A stretch of DNA of 64,000 nucleotides from Mycolicibacterium canariasense. GTDB taxonomy: Bacteria > Actinomycetota > Actinomycetes > Mycobacteriales > Mycobacteriaceae. Both the position numbers and the translations under genes were made by a program. The notes under the pieces are model-generated. The model was not told where the DNA came from, made no database searches, and saw only the letters and a list, made by a program, of their open reading frames with translations. Positions 15,990-24,314 of this stretch are shown piece by piece; position 1 is the first letter of the stretch; the number at the start of each line of letters is the position of its first letter. The DNA lies in assembly GCF_002101555.1 (NCBI RefSeq), contig NZ_LQOL01000045.1, positions 1 to 64,000 of the forward strand, written 5' to 3'.

Positions 15990-16895
15990 GTGCCTGACCA
16001 TTTCACCGGATTCGATTCCGTCTTCGCAGACGCCGACGGCGTGAAACTCTTCGCTCGCGTGGGCGGGCCTGCGAGCGGTCCAGCGGTGGTACTGCTGCAC
16101 GGCTTTCCGCAGTCCCACCTGTGCTGGCATCGAGTGGCACCTGCACTCGCCTCGACTCATCGGGTGGTGTGTCTCGACCTCAAGGGCTACGGCCAGTCCG
16201 ATGCGCCCCGTGGTGACCAGTCGCACCACGACTACTCCAAACGCAGGATGGCCGCTGAGGTGGTGGCGTTCATGTCCGGGCTCGGATACCCACGCTTCTC
16301 GGTGGTCGGGCACGATCGCGGTGCGCTGGTCGGCTATCGCATGGCGCTCGACGCCGGCGATGCGGTGGAGAGCCTGGTGCTGATGGACAACTATCCGGCG
16401 TCACTCATCTGGGACCGCATGGCGGTCGATCCCGAATTCACACCGCACTGGCGCACCTTCGCGCAGGACGGCGCCGCAGCGGAGAAGTCGATGACGAGAG
16501 CGGCACTGGATCGGTTGACGGCGGAGCACACCATGTCCGGGACTCTGGACGCATTCGACAGCGAGGTGCTGGCAGCGTACCGGCGTGATTGGGCGGACCC
16601 TGCGCACATTCACGCCTACTGCGAGGACTACCGTGCGGGCGCCCGCATCGACCCGGAACTGGACCGAGCTGACCTGGCCCGCGGCGCCGTGATCCACAAT
16701 CCCGCGCTGGTGATCTGGGGTGAGGCCTTTCTGGGTCGAGCGCCGGAGACGCCGACCGAGATCTGGCGACGTACATTCGCGCCGAACATCATGGGCGTCG
16801 AGGTTCCCGGCGGGCACTTCAACGCAGAGGAGAGTCCCACCGAGACGACGGCCGCAATCGTGCAATTCCTGCGACGAAACGCCGAGCCGGTCTAG
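15990..16895 (+). CDS. Haloacetate dehalogenase-like alpha/beta hydrolase
   Basis: A 301-residue alpha/beta hydrolase close to fluoroacetate dehalogenases. GHDRG places Asp109 as nucleophile with Arg110; Asp133 (LMD) and His276 (GGHFN) complete the triad, and His153-Trp154 plus the Tyr of CEDYRAGA match the halide pocket. The second carboxylate-binding Arg of the fluoroacetate enzymes (Arg114 in the Rhodopseudomonas enzyme) is Leu113 here, so haloacetate may not be the substrate. Epoxide or other C-X hydrolysis is possible. The GTG at 15990 follows the AG tract. It ends the 11687-16895 operon and faces a convergent PucR gene. Confidence 0.88.
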   Translation: MPDHFTGFDSVFADADGVKLFARVGGPASGPAVVLLHGFPQSHLCWHRVAPALASTHRVVCLDLKGYGQSDAPRGDQSHHDYSKRRMAAEVVAFMSGLGYPRFSVVGHDRGALVGYRMALDAGDAVESLVLMDNYPASLIWDRMAVDPEFTPHWRTFAQDGAAAEKSMTRAALDRLTAEHTMSGTLDAFDSEVLAAYRRDWADPAHIHAYCEDYRAGARIDPELDRADLARGAVIHNPALVIWGEAFLGRAPETPTEIWRRTFAPNIMGVEVPGGHFNAEESPTETTAAIVQFLRRNAEPV

Positions 16896-16985
16896 CCCGA
16901 GCGGCGTATCGCAGTGATCGAGGAACTCACTCGGTAACGACCTGACGAATCGAGCTTGTACGGTGGGCACGTCCAGACCCGCGAG

Positions 16986-17004
16986 CCGCCGATAACCGAG
17001 GCGG
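16986..17004. terminator. Weak hairpin between convergent genes
   Basis: CCGCC (16986-16990) and GGCGG (17000-17004) with a 9-nt loop lie between the hydrolase end and the convergent PucR end. The stem is only 5 bp and there is no T tract, so terminator function is tentative. Confidence 0.3.
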
Positions 17005-17024
17005 GAATGGTCGACCGCGACGAA

Positions 17025-18467
17025 TCACAGCGCCCGGCAGGCGATGCGCAGGGCCAGCCGGGTGTCGTCGTCGTCGAGGTCGACGCCGAGCAGCGACCGG
17101 ATGCGGTCGAGCCGCTTGAGCACCGAGTTGCGGTGCACACCCAGCCGTCGCGCCGCCGCCGCCGTGGAGCATTCCGACAACAGGTACACGTTGAGCGTGT
17201 CGAGCAGGGCATCGTCGGCCGCCGACCGCAGCGGTTCCAATAGCAACCGCGCGCGCTGCCGGGCCTGCTCATCGGTGACCGCGGTCAGCAGGTACTGGCG
17301 CGGGTTCGCATCGCTGGCCGTCTCGACCGGACGCCTGCCCGGAGCATGCCCGGCGATCCGGCACAGACGTGCCGCATCGTCGATGGCGCGCACCAGCCCG
17401 GCGATGCCGTAGTCCGCGCCGGCCACACCCGCCGCGATGTCGTACTCGGCGAGGTCGGCGACGATCTGGCGAACCTCGTTGGCCCGCAACGCCTGCTGCG
17501 CGTCAGTGGGCCGAGCCGGGGTGGTGGTCCACCAGACCCAGCCCTCGGCCATCGGCACCGCGGGCACCGTCAGACCGGCGGCGACGAGCGCGTTCTGCAG
17601 CGCGGTCAGGACCAGGGAGCGGTCGATCCTGGCGTCCTCGGGCCGCACCATGACCGCGGTGTGGAACCCTTCGAGCTGCCAACCCAGCGCGACCGCCTGC
17701 TCAGCGCGGGGGCCATCGAGGGCCCCGGTGGTGAGCAGGTGGGTGAGCAGCGCGCCCTGGCTCGCCTGGTCCCACGCCGCCGACAACGACGACCGGGCCG
17801 CCCAGGCCGACAACCGCAGCAGACCGAGACCGGCCACCGCCCGGATGGTCTCGACGTGGCCGTCGGACAGGCCACTCGGTGCATGTACCGCGCAGGTGAG
17901 CCGTGAACCGGCTTCTCGACCCGGCGGTGTGGACGCGGTGATGGTGCCGTTCGGTGCACCGCCCGGTCCGGCGAGGACGACGCCCGACGGGCCCAGCACG
18001 CTGACCGGGTGACCGAGCACGCCGGCCAGTGTCGTCGCCACGCTCGACGGGGTGTCGGCCAGTGCCAACCGCGCCGCCGCCTCCGCGCATTTGACGCCCC
18101 GCTCGGCCAACGGCCGGCGCAGGTGGACGCGGACGGCGAGCGCGGTTTCCCAGCGGTCGGCCGGTAGTCGCACCAGCGGTAAGCCGAACCGGTCGGCCAG
18201 CCAGCGGGTGGAGACCAGCACGTCGTGGTCGACGATGACGGCAGCCGTCTGGCGTTCGGCGAGGCCGGGCAGCGACAGCTCGGTGGCGAGGCTGTCGCCG
18301 GAGGTGAGGAACACGACGCTGCGCTCGGCCACCGTGCGCTCGGCGCGTGGAGCGATGATGTGGGCGTCGTGTGCGGGCCGGTCCAATCCGATTGCGCCGC
18401 CCAATATCTCGGCACCGGCGAGGTCAGGTAGGGCGAGCACGTCTCGCACGGACGCGATGTCAGACAC
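17025..18467 (-). CDS. PucR-family transcriptional regulator
   Basis: A 480-residue regulator: an N-terminal purine-catabolism (PucR) domain (VRDVLALPDLAGAEILGG, later SVVFLTSGDS), a middle region, and a C-terminal HTH_30 domain (TAAAARRLGVHRNSVLKRL) near residue 440. PucR proteins usually activate purine or other N-compound catabolism in response to an intermediate. The gene overlaps the DUF917 gene by 8 bp (18460-18467) and is read after it, so it would be co-expressed with that enzyme. Its target could be the DUF917 gene itself or the neighbouring amidohydrolase operon. A second PucR gene lies at 52154. Confidence 0.9.
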   Translation of the reverse strand: MSDIASVRDVLALPDLAGAEILGGAIGLDRPAHDAHIIAPRAERTVAERSVVFLTSGDSLATELSLPGLAERQTAAVIVDHDVLVSTRWLADRFGLPLVRLPADRWETALAVRVHLRRPLAERGVKCAEAAARLALADTPSSVATTLAGVLGHPVSVLGPSGVVLAGPGGAPNGTITASTPPGREAGSRLTCAVHAPSGLSDGHVETIRAVAGLGLLRLSAWAARSSLSAAWDQASQGALLTHLLTTGALDGPRAEQAVALGWQLEGFHTAVMVRPEDARIDRSLVLTALQNALVAAGLTVPAVPMAEGWVWWTTTPARPTDAQQALRANEVRQIVADLAEYDIAAGVAGADYGIAGLVRAIDDAARLCRIAGHAPGRRPVETASDANPRQYLLTAVTDEQARQRARLLLEPLRSAADDALLDTLNVYLLSECSTAAAARRLGVHRNSVLKRLDRIRSLLGVDLDDDDTRLALRIACRAL

Positions 18468-19503
18468 CGACGACCCCGAATGCCGCCGGTGTCACCTTGT
18501 GGTGGAACCGCGGCTCCCGCCAGCGCGGCGGGGCGGGCAGCGCCACGACGTCGACCTCGGTCCCGGTGGCCAGCACCGTCTCGGCCTGCAGCGCACGTCC
18601 GTCCCTGGTGCGCATCAGACAGATGATCTCCGGTGTGCTGGCGACGATTTCGCCGTCGACCACGACGATCAGGAACTCGTTGCGCGCCTCCACCCGTACC
18701 ACCGCGGCATCGCCGGAGCCCCTGATCACCACCGAGCCGATACCGCCGTCGCTGATCCGGCGCCAGCGGGCGTCGGCAACGCGACCGGTGGCGACGCGGC
18801 GGGCGTCGTGCCGGTCGATCAGGGCGTCGACGACAACGCGCGGCTCGGCGTCGGTGACCGTGCGGCCCAGTGCCAGTGCCCGGCGCAAGGTGCCCGGGAT
18901 GCCGGCGGTGCGCAGCCGCTCGAGCGTCGCCGGATAGCCGGCGAACGCGCACCAGCCGCCCATGGATACCGCTGCGGCGCGGATGAATTCCTCGGCGGTG
19001 CGCCCCCGAACGTCTTCGTAGAGCACGGTTCGCCCGTAGCTGTCGGTGCACACGAACGGCGCGATGGACACCCCGTCGACGTCATAGGTGGTCTGGTCCA
19101 GCCAGGACAGCGCCCGGCCCATGCCGTCGCAGTCGACCAGCGGCAGCTCACCGGCCGCCGCGACCACCAGAGCGGCGAAGATGTTGGCGCCCGCGCTCTC
19201 GTAGTTGGTGACACACGCTGGCATATCCGGGAATTCGCGACGGACCCGGTCGACGGCCCGGGTGAACTCGGTGCCCTCAGGTGAGCGCTCGTGGAACGCC
19301 AGCAGTGATCCGACCAGGCCGGTGGCGATGGCGAGCGCGTCGGCCGGCAGGTCGTCGATGTCGTGCACCGGCAGCTCGTCGCGTTCGCCGAAGGCATGGG
19401 CCGCCAATGCCCGGAACCAGTACGGCTGGCCGCCGCCGCCCGAACCCAGCAGCGCGGCGCCGGTGGCGAGGGTGTCCAGATCGTCCCGCCGCAGGTGCCA
19501 CAT
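18460..19503 (-). CDS. DUF917 (S-methyl thiohydantoin desulfurase-like) protein
   Basis: A 347-residue DUF917 protein. It has the Gly-rich N-terminal loop ALLGSGGGGQPYW, the family region VTNYESAGAN, and conserved DCDGMGRA. One member of the family was shown to be an S-methyl thiohydantoin desulfurase; most are uncharacterised and accompany hydantoinases or other cyclic-amide hydrolases. Here it is first in a two-gene unit with a PucR regulator. No hydantoinase A/B is adjacent, which is unusual for the family. A role in breaking down a hydantoin-like ring is inference from family context. Confidence 0.85.
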   Translation of the reverse strand: MWHLRRDDLDTLATGAALLGSGGGGQPYWFRALAAHAFGERDELPVHDIDDLPADALAIATGLVGSLLAFHERSPEGTEFTRAVDRVRREFPDMPACVTNYESAGANIFAALVVAAAGELPLVDCDGMGRALSWLDQTTYDVDGVSIAPFVCTDSYGRTVLYEDVRGRTAEEFIRAAAVSMGGWCAFAGYPATLERLRTAGIPGTLRRALALGRTVTDAEPRVVVDALIDRHDARRVATGRVADARWRRISDGGIGSVVIRGSGDAAVVRVEARNEFLIVVVDGEIVASTPEIICLMRTRDGRALQAETVLATGTEVDVVALPAPPRWREPRFHHKVTPAAFGVVGV

Positions 19504-19839
19504 AGTTTCCGCCCGATCGGTCCTCCGCGACGGTCAGCCGCAGTGTGACGATGTCGCCGTCGTCGATGCCCAACCGTAGGCGACCTTGACGGCGCCGTCC
19601 TGCAGAACGCGGCCGGGGCCCCTCCGGTGTGAGCCGGTTCGAGCTTAGTCTGGCCGTCACCGTGGATCCCGATGCATCTACGGAGCCCCCTCGCGACGAG
19701 GAGCGGGTATCGCACGAGTTGGGAGCGCACGGGATTGAGGCGACCGGCAATCTCGCACGCGGTGACGACGGTGCATCGAGTGGGGTCACGATCAGGCTCA
19801 TGCAACAGGTTGACGGTGACACCCCAGCACCGTAAATAT
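19504..19839. other. Intergenic region, no clear gene
   Basis: About 340 bp between the divergent DUF917 and MFS genes. The part next to DUF917 has a short reverse frame (GIDDGDIVTLRLTVAED) that looks protein-like but has no start or known domain, possibly a scrap of a lost neighbour. The rest holds promoters; the palindrome at its right end is listed separately. Confidence 0.35.
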
Positions 19840-19853
19840 GAGAATATATTCTC
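19840..19853. promoter_or_regulatory. TetR-type operator before the MFS gene
   Basis: A perfect 14-bp palindrome, GAGAATATATTCTC, lies 18 bp upstream of the MFS start. A near copy (GAGAATAACTTCTC) stands at 21670-21683 in the gap between the TetR gene and the permease operon. Matching sites beside both transporters strongly suggest control by the TetR protein encoded between them. Confidence 0.75.
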
Positions 19854-19871
19854 GAATTAGGGGGCATCGGC

Positions 19872-21080
19872 GTGCGAGTGGTGTTACTCATCGCGGCGTT
19901 CACGATTGTGATGGCCGGCCCCAACCTGCCGACGCCGTTGTTGCCCGGTTACCGAGCGAGCCTGGGGTTGGATGCGTTCGGACTGACCGTGTTGTTCAGT
20001 GTCTATCTCGTCGCCCTGGTGGTCGTACTGGGTTCTGCGGGGTGGGTGGCTCGCCGCAGCACGCCCCGGGCCCTCCTCGTCACGGGGCTGCTGCTGGGTG
20101 TCGCGTCCGACCTCTGTTTCGTTTGGCAGCCTGTGACACTCGCCGGAGTGCTGTCCGGCCGCGTGCTGTCCGGCGTGGCCGTGGGTATCTCGACTGGGGC
20201 GGCCGCCGTTCTGTTGCGCCACCACGGCGGAGGGCGCTCTGCGTCGGCCACGGCGCTGTGCGCGCTCCTTGGATCGGCGGCAGGTACGGCGCTCACGGCG
20301 TTGCTGGCCGAGTTCCTGCCTCTGCCGCGAGAGCTGTGCTATCTCGTGCATGCGGCCGTCAGCGTGGTGTGCGTGGTGTCGTTGTGGGTGATTCGTGAAT
20401 TCGCCGAGCCGGCTCGAGCGGACGCGCGTGGCGCCCGCGGCGACACAGCCATGGTGCGCCCCGACGAAAGGGGACGGTTCGCGGTGGCGTCGGCGATCGG
20501 CATGGGCGCCTGGGTGACAGCCGGTCTGATGGTCGCGCTCGTACCGACTTACGCGGTCGACCTCCTGGGCGCTACCAGTTTGGTGGTCGCGGCAAGCCCG
20601 GTGGTGCTGTACCTCGGGGCTGCCTGCCTGGGCTCGATGGTGGCCGGCCGCCGCTCGCCGCGGACCGACTTGGTGGCTGGCCCCCTGTTCATGGCGATCG
20701 GGCTGGCGCTCACGGCATTGTCGGGGCCAACGCACTCGACCGTGGTGTTGGCGCTCGGCGCCGTGATCACCGGAATCGGTCAGGGCCTTGCGTTCCGGGG
20801 CGGGCTCTTCGCCGCGCTGACCGTGTCGGACGCTGCGCGCCAGGGGGTGGCTACGTCGACGTTCAGCGCCGTCGCGTACTTCGGCGCTGCGGCGACAACG
20901 TTGGGCATGGGCCTGGCGACCGGGTGGCTTGGGCTGGACATCTCTTTCCGTTGGGCGTCAATGCTATTCGGAGCCGCAGCCTTGGTGCTCGGCATTCTTG
21001 CCAGTCGCCTGTTCAGGCAGCCGGCCGGTGAGTCCGTCTCTGCGCCATCAGTCGTGAGCCTGCCAGGCGGCGTTCAGTGA
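19872..21080 (+). CDS. MFS transporter
   Basis: A 402-residue protein with 12 predicted membrane segments and the major-facilitator layout: VLFSVYLVALVVVLGSAGWVA for TM2 and loop, the LSGRVLSGVAVGISTGA helix, and a central polar loop rich in Arg near 190-205. It most resembles drug or metabolite exporters. The GTG at 19872 follows AGGGGG and comes 18 bp after the TetR-type palindrome. Its 3' end overlaps the convergent tetR gene by 33 bp. Regulation by that TetR is likely. It may export the product of the neighbouring 21781-26036 operon, or a toxic compound sensed by TetR. Confidence 0.88.
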   Translation: MRVVLLIAAFTIVMAGPNLPTPLLPGYRASLGLDAFGLTVLFSVYLVALVVVLGSAGWVARRSTPRALLVTGLLLGVASDLCFVWQPVTLAGVLSGRVLSGVAVGISTGAAAVLLRHHGGGRSASATALCALLGSAAGTALTALLAEFLPLPRELCYLVHAAVSVVCVVSLWVIREFAEPARADARGARGDTAMVRPDERGRFAVASAIGMGAWVTAGLMVALVPTYAVDLLGATSLVVAASPVVLYLGAACLGSMVAGRRSPRTDLVAGPLFMAIGLALTALSGPTHSTVVLALGAVITGIGQGLAFRGGLFAALTVSDAARQGVATSTFSAVAYFGAAATTLGMGLATGWLGLDISFRWASMLFGAAALVLGILASRLFRQPAGESVSAPSVVSLPGGVQ

Positions 21081-21632
21081 CGCCGACAGCGTGCGGGCGA
21101 TGCGCCGGGGCGGCCAATTCAGCTCAGCCAAGTCGACGATCACACGCTCGTCGAAGACGGTGATCCACAGCAGGGTTGCGTAGTCGACGTCCTGCTCGGG
21201 GATCGCGCCCTCTTCGACGAGTTCCTCGACGACGGGAGCAAGAGCCGCATAAAGCGCCGATGTCGGAGGATCTTGCTTGCGGACGCGCTCGAGAAATCCA
21301 TCGGAACTGCGAATGCGGGTCGCGGCGCGGCCCCACTGGATGGCCAGGTCTACCCAGCGTTGTCCAAGCTTCTCGAAACGTTGTATGCCGTGATCGGGAA
21401 CCGCGTTCAGTTCGGCGACCAGTTCGTCGACCAGCCGATAGTAGAACTCGCGGTGAACGTCGCCGACGTCGTCGAAATGCCGGTAGACGGTCGCGGTGGC
21501 GACTCCGCTGGCGCGGGCGAGATCCGGCAGGCTGAAATCGACGCCTCGTTCGGCGAGCAGCTCACCCGCGGCGTCGAGCAACCGGTCCCGGGTTCGAGCG
21601 GTATCGCGGCGCAGCCGCATGCGATTCACCAT
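21048..21632 (-). CDS. TetR-family transcriptional regulator
   Basis: A 194-residue TetR regulator. The N-terminal HTH (LLDAAGELLAERGV then LPDLARASGVATATVYRHF) covers residues 18-54; the C-terminal part is the variable ligand domain. It lies between the MFS gene, whose 3' end it overlaps, and the divergent APC permease operon. The palindrome GAGAA-N4-TTCTC occurs 38 bp upstream of its start and also before the MFS gene, so it probably represses itself, the exporter and the operon. The inducer is unknown; a metabolite made or taken up by the operon is the simplest guess. Confidence 0.9.
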   Translation of the reverse strand: MVNRMRLRRDTARTRDRLLDAAGELLAERGVDFSLPDLARASGVATATVYRHFDDVGDVHREFYYRLVDELVAELNAVPDHGIQRFEKLGQRWVDLAIQWGRAATRIRSSDGFLERVRKQDPPTSALYAALAPVVEELVEEGAIPEQDVDYATLLWITVFDERVIVDLAELNWPPRRIARTLSASLNAAWQAHD

Positions 21633-21669
21633 GTCAGATCGGCGCCATACTACCCCGCCATGTTAATAC

Positions 21670-21683
21670 GAGAATAACTTCTC
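21670..21683. promoter_or_regulatory. TetR-type operator between tetR and the permease operon
   Basis: GAGAATAACTTCTC, with arms GAGAA/TTCTC symmetric about a 4-bp centre. It differs at two central positions from the perfect palindrome at 19840-19853. Placed in the divergent promoter region, it could control both directions. Confidence 0.7.
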
Positions 21684-21780
21684 ATGTTCGAGTTGACCCG
21701 ACCGGGCACCTCCGCCAATCTCGTCTTTGTCGAGACGGGAACTTCTTCCCATGTTTGCCTCTCCGTGAAAGGACCGCAGC

Positions 21781-23226
21781 GTGCTCTTGTTGCCACCGCC
21801 ACACCGATGGCGCCGCAGGGCGCCCGAGCTCGCCGTCGCCGCGAGTGCCGAGGGTCATGCCCGGCTGAACCGCCGACTCAGCCGAAGTGATCTCACCGCA
21901 ATGGGGATCGGGACGATCGTCGGTGCAGGCATCTTCGTCACCACCGGCGTCGCCGCGGCCACCAAGGCCGGTCCGGCGATCGTGTTGTCCTTCGTCCTGG
22001 CGGGTGTGGTGTGCACGCTCGTCGCGCTTTGTTACAGCGAGCTGGCGGCGATGGCGCCGGTGTCCGGTAGCGCCTACACCTACACCTACGCCACGCTCGG
22101 TGAGGCGGCCGCTTTCCTGGTCGGGTGGAACCTCATTCTCGAATTCGTCGTCGCAGGTTCGGCGATCGCCATCGGCTGGTCCGGAATGTTCGGCGCGGCA
22201 ATGGAATCGCTGTTCGGAGTCAGGCTGCCTGCGGCACTCACCGCGGCACCGGCCGACGGCGGGATCGTCAACATGCCCGCGATCCTCGTTATCGCGGCGG
22301 TCGTCGCGGTGTTGGCGGGCGAGGTGCGGCTCACCGCGCGCGTGACCAAGTTCCTGGTGGCGTTGACCATCGGGGTGCTGTTGATCATCGTGGCGGTCGG
22401 CGCCCCGCATATTCAGACCGCCAATTGGGCACCGTTCGCGCCTTTCGGCGCAAGTGGTGTGATAAGCGGCGCGGCCATCGCGTTCTTCGCGTTCCTCGGC
22501 TTCGACGTCGTCGCGACCTCCGCGGAAGAAAGTCGAAACCCGCGACGCGACCTGCCGTTCGCGATCGTCGGCTCCGTGCTCGTCGCGACCGTGCTTTACA
22601 TCGCCGTGAGTGCGGTGCTGACTGGGGTGGCGCCGTACTCGACCTTGAACAACGAGGCGCCGATCGCCACGGTGTTCAGCGGGCTGCGGATGGGCTGGAT
22701 CGGTGGGCTGATCCTGGCCGCCTCGGTGGTCGCGCTCACCAAGGGTCTACTGATGATCGTCTACGGGCAGACCAGGCTCGTGTTCGCCATGTGTCGCGAC
22801 CGCATGCTGCCCTCGGCCCTCGCGACCACGGGGCGCAGGGGCACACCAGTTCGTTTGGCTGTTCTGCTGGGTGCGGTGGGCGCGGTGATCGCCGGGTTCG
22901 TGCCGATCGGCATCGTCGCCGAAATGGTCAACATCGGCGCGCTGTTCGCGTTCGCGCTTGTGTCCCTCGGCGTGTTGGTGCTGCGCACGACGGAACCTGA
23001 TCGGCAGCGTCCGTTTCGGACGCCGTTGATGCCGGCAGTGCCGTTGCTCGCGCTGGCCGGTTGCGTCCTGCTGGTCATCTCGCTTGAGCCCCTGACTTGG
23101 GTGCGTTTCGGCGTATGGCTCGTCGTCGGGACCGTGTGCTACCTCGCCTACGGCCGCAAGCGCTCCTTGATCGCGGCGGCGTCTGACCCAAGCGCATCGG
23201 TTAGCGTCACGGAAGAGGTTCGATGA
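21781..23226 (+). CDS. APC-superfamily amino acid permease
   Basis: A 481-residue membrane protein of the APC superfamily, close to the cationic amino acid transporter branch. The diagnostic TM1 motif GIGTIVGAGIFVTTG appears at about 42-56. Further family signs are GSAYTYTYATLGE, the FFAFLGFDVVATSAEE segment (TM6) and NPRRDLP. The 12 hydrophobic segments are complete. The GTG at 21781 follows AAAGGA. Its stop overlaps the start of the hydroxyacid oxidase (ATGA, 23223), so import of an amino acid or amine probably feeds, or recovers material from, the following enzymes. Confidence 0.9.
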   Translation: MLLLPPPHRWRRRAPELAVAASAEGHARLNRRLSRSDLTAMGIGTIVGAGIFVTTGVAAATKAGPAIVLSFVLAGVVCTLVALCYSELAAMAPVSGSAYTYTYATLGEAAAFLVGWNLILEFVVAGSAIAIGWSGMFGAAMESLFGVRLPAALTAAPADGGIVNMPAILVIAAVVAVLAGEVRLTARVTKFLVALTIGVLLIIVAVGAPHIQTANWAPFAPFGASGVISGAAIAFFAFLGFDVVATSAEESRNPRRDLPFAIVGSVLVATVLYIAVSAVLTGVAPYSTLNNEAPIATVFSGLRMGWIGGLILAASVVALTKGLLMIVYGQTRLVFAMCRDRMLPSALATTGRRGTPVRLAVLLGAVGAVIAGFVPIGIVAEMVNIGALFAFALVSLGVLVLRTTEPDRQRPFRTPLMPAVPLLALAGCVLLVISLEPLTWVRFGVWLVVGTVCYLAYGRKRSLIAAASDPSASVSVTEEVR

Positions 23227-24314
23227 CTACCTCGGCGATCAGCTCGATGTACCCGCAGGATGTCGATTTCGCGGCGCTGGAGGAGATTCGGGATTCGGCA
23301 TTGCAGACACTGGCCGCCGATGTGAGGGATTTCCTCGAGGGCGGCGCCGGCGGTGAGGCGACGTTGCGGGCCAACCGGTCCGCCTTCGAACGACGGGTGA
23401 TCCGGCCCAGACCGATGAGCGGGGTGAACAACCCGCGCACCGACACGACGTTCTTGGGAATCCCACTGGCAGTGCCCATCCTGACCGCACCGTTCGGCGG
23501 CGACGCGCTGTTTCACCCGCAGGGGCAACTGGCTGTGGCGCGCGCCAACGCCACGTGTGGAACCGCATCGATCGTGCCAGAGGCGGGCACGTATTCCTAC
23601 GAACAGGTTGCACAGGCAGCGCCAACGTCGGCCGTGATTGCGCAACTGCATCCCTTTGAACATTTCGAAGTCGCTGCCCAACGCGCACAGACGGCCGGGT
23701 ATCGCGCGTTGTGCGTCACCGTGGACTGTCCCACAGCCGGTTTCCGCGTACGCAACAGGATGAACCGATTCGATCCGGACCTGTCCTACTTCGCCGGGAA
23801 CACCGTCGGTGAAGGGGCGCCGGATGTGGCCGAGATGTTCGGGCGGCTGGTGAACCACGGCGCCCCGACATGGGACTGGGACCGGCTGGCCGAGGCCACG
23901 AATCGGTGCGGGATGCCGTGGATCGCCAAGGGAGTGCTGACTGCCGAAGCGGCGGTCAAAGCGCTCGAAGCGGGCGCAGACGCCATCGTCGTGTCCAACC
24001 ACGGTGGACGACAGATCGACCCGGCCCCGGCCAGCCTGGACGCACTGCCCGAAGTGGTCGCCGCGGTGGCCGGGCAGGTACCGATAGCGTTCGACAGCGG
24101 GGTGCGTAACGGCAGCGATCTGTTCCTCGCGCTGGCTCTTGGCGCCGACGTCGTCGTGCTCGGCCGACTCGCCGTGTACGGCCTGGCGGCCCGCGGCGAG
24201 GCGGGGGTGCGCCGGACCATCGAGCTGCTCGCCGACGAGTTGCGGACGTTGATGATCCTGGCAGGCGCTTCGAGCCTGGCTGACCTCGACGCGACGATGG
24301 TCGGGACACGGTGA
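23223..24314 (+). CDS. FMN-dependent alpha-hydroxyacid oxidase/dehydrogenase family
   Basis: A 363-residue TIM-barrel flavoprotein of the glycolate/lactate oxidase family. Lys236 (WIAKGV), the catalytic His260 in SNHGGRQ, Arg263 and Asp168 (TVDCP) are present. Two tyrosines that hold the substrate carboxylate in glycolate oxidase are not: the early YY site reads DFLEGGA (36-42), and the usual QLY reads QLH (141-143). A different substrate is therefore likely; the mycofactocin enzyme MftD is a divergent relative, but no mycofactocin genes occur here. It overlaps both neighbours by 4 bp, tightly inside the operon. Confidence 0.87.
   Translation: MTTSAISSMYPQDVDFAALEEIRDSALQTLAADVRDFLEGGAGGEATLRANRSAFERRVIRPRPMSGVNNPRTDTTFLGIPLAVPILTAPFGGDALFHPQGQLAVARANATCGTASIVPEAGTYSYEQVAQAAPTSAVIAQLHPFEHFEVAAQRAQTAGYRALCVTVDCPTAGFRVRNRMNRFDPDLSYFAGNTVGEGAPDVAEMFGRLVNHGAPTWDWDRLAEATNRCGMPWIAKGVLTAEAAVKALEAGADAIVVSNHGGRQIDPAPASLDALPEVVAAVAGQVPIAFDSGVRNGSDLFLALALGADVVVLGRLAVYGLAARGEAGVRRTIELLADELRTLMILAGASSLADLDATMVGTR

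Noticed and set aside
23223..24314. Mycofactocin cluster, suggested by an MftD-like flavoprotein
   Set aside because: No MftA precursor, MftB, radical-SAM MftC or MftE is nearby. The enzyme is only a divergent member of the same family.
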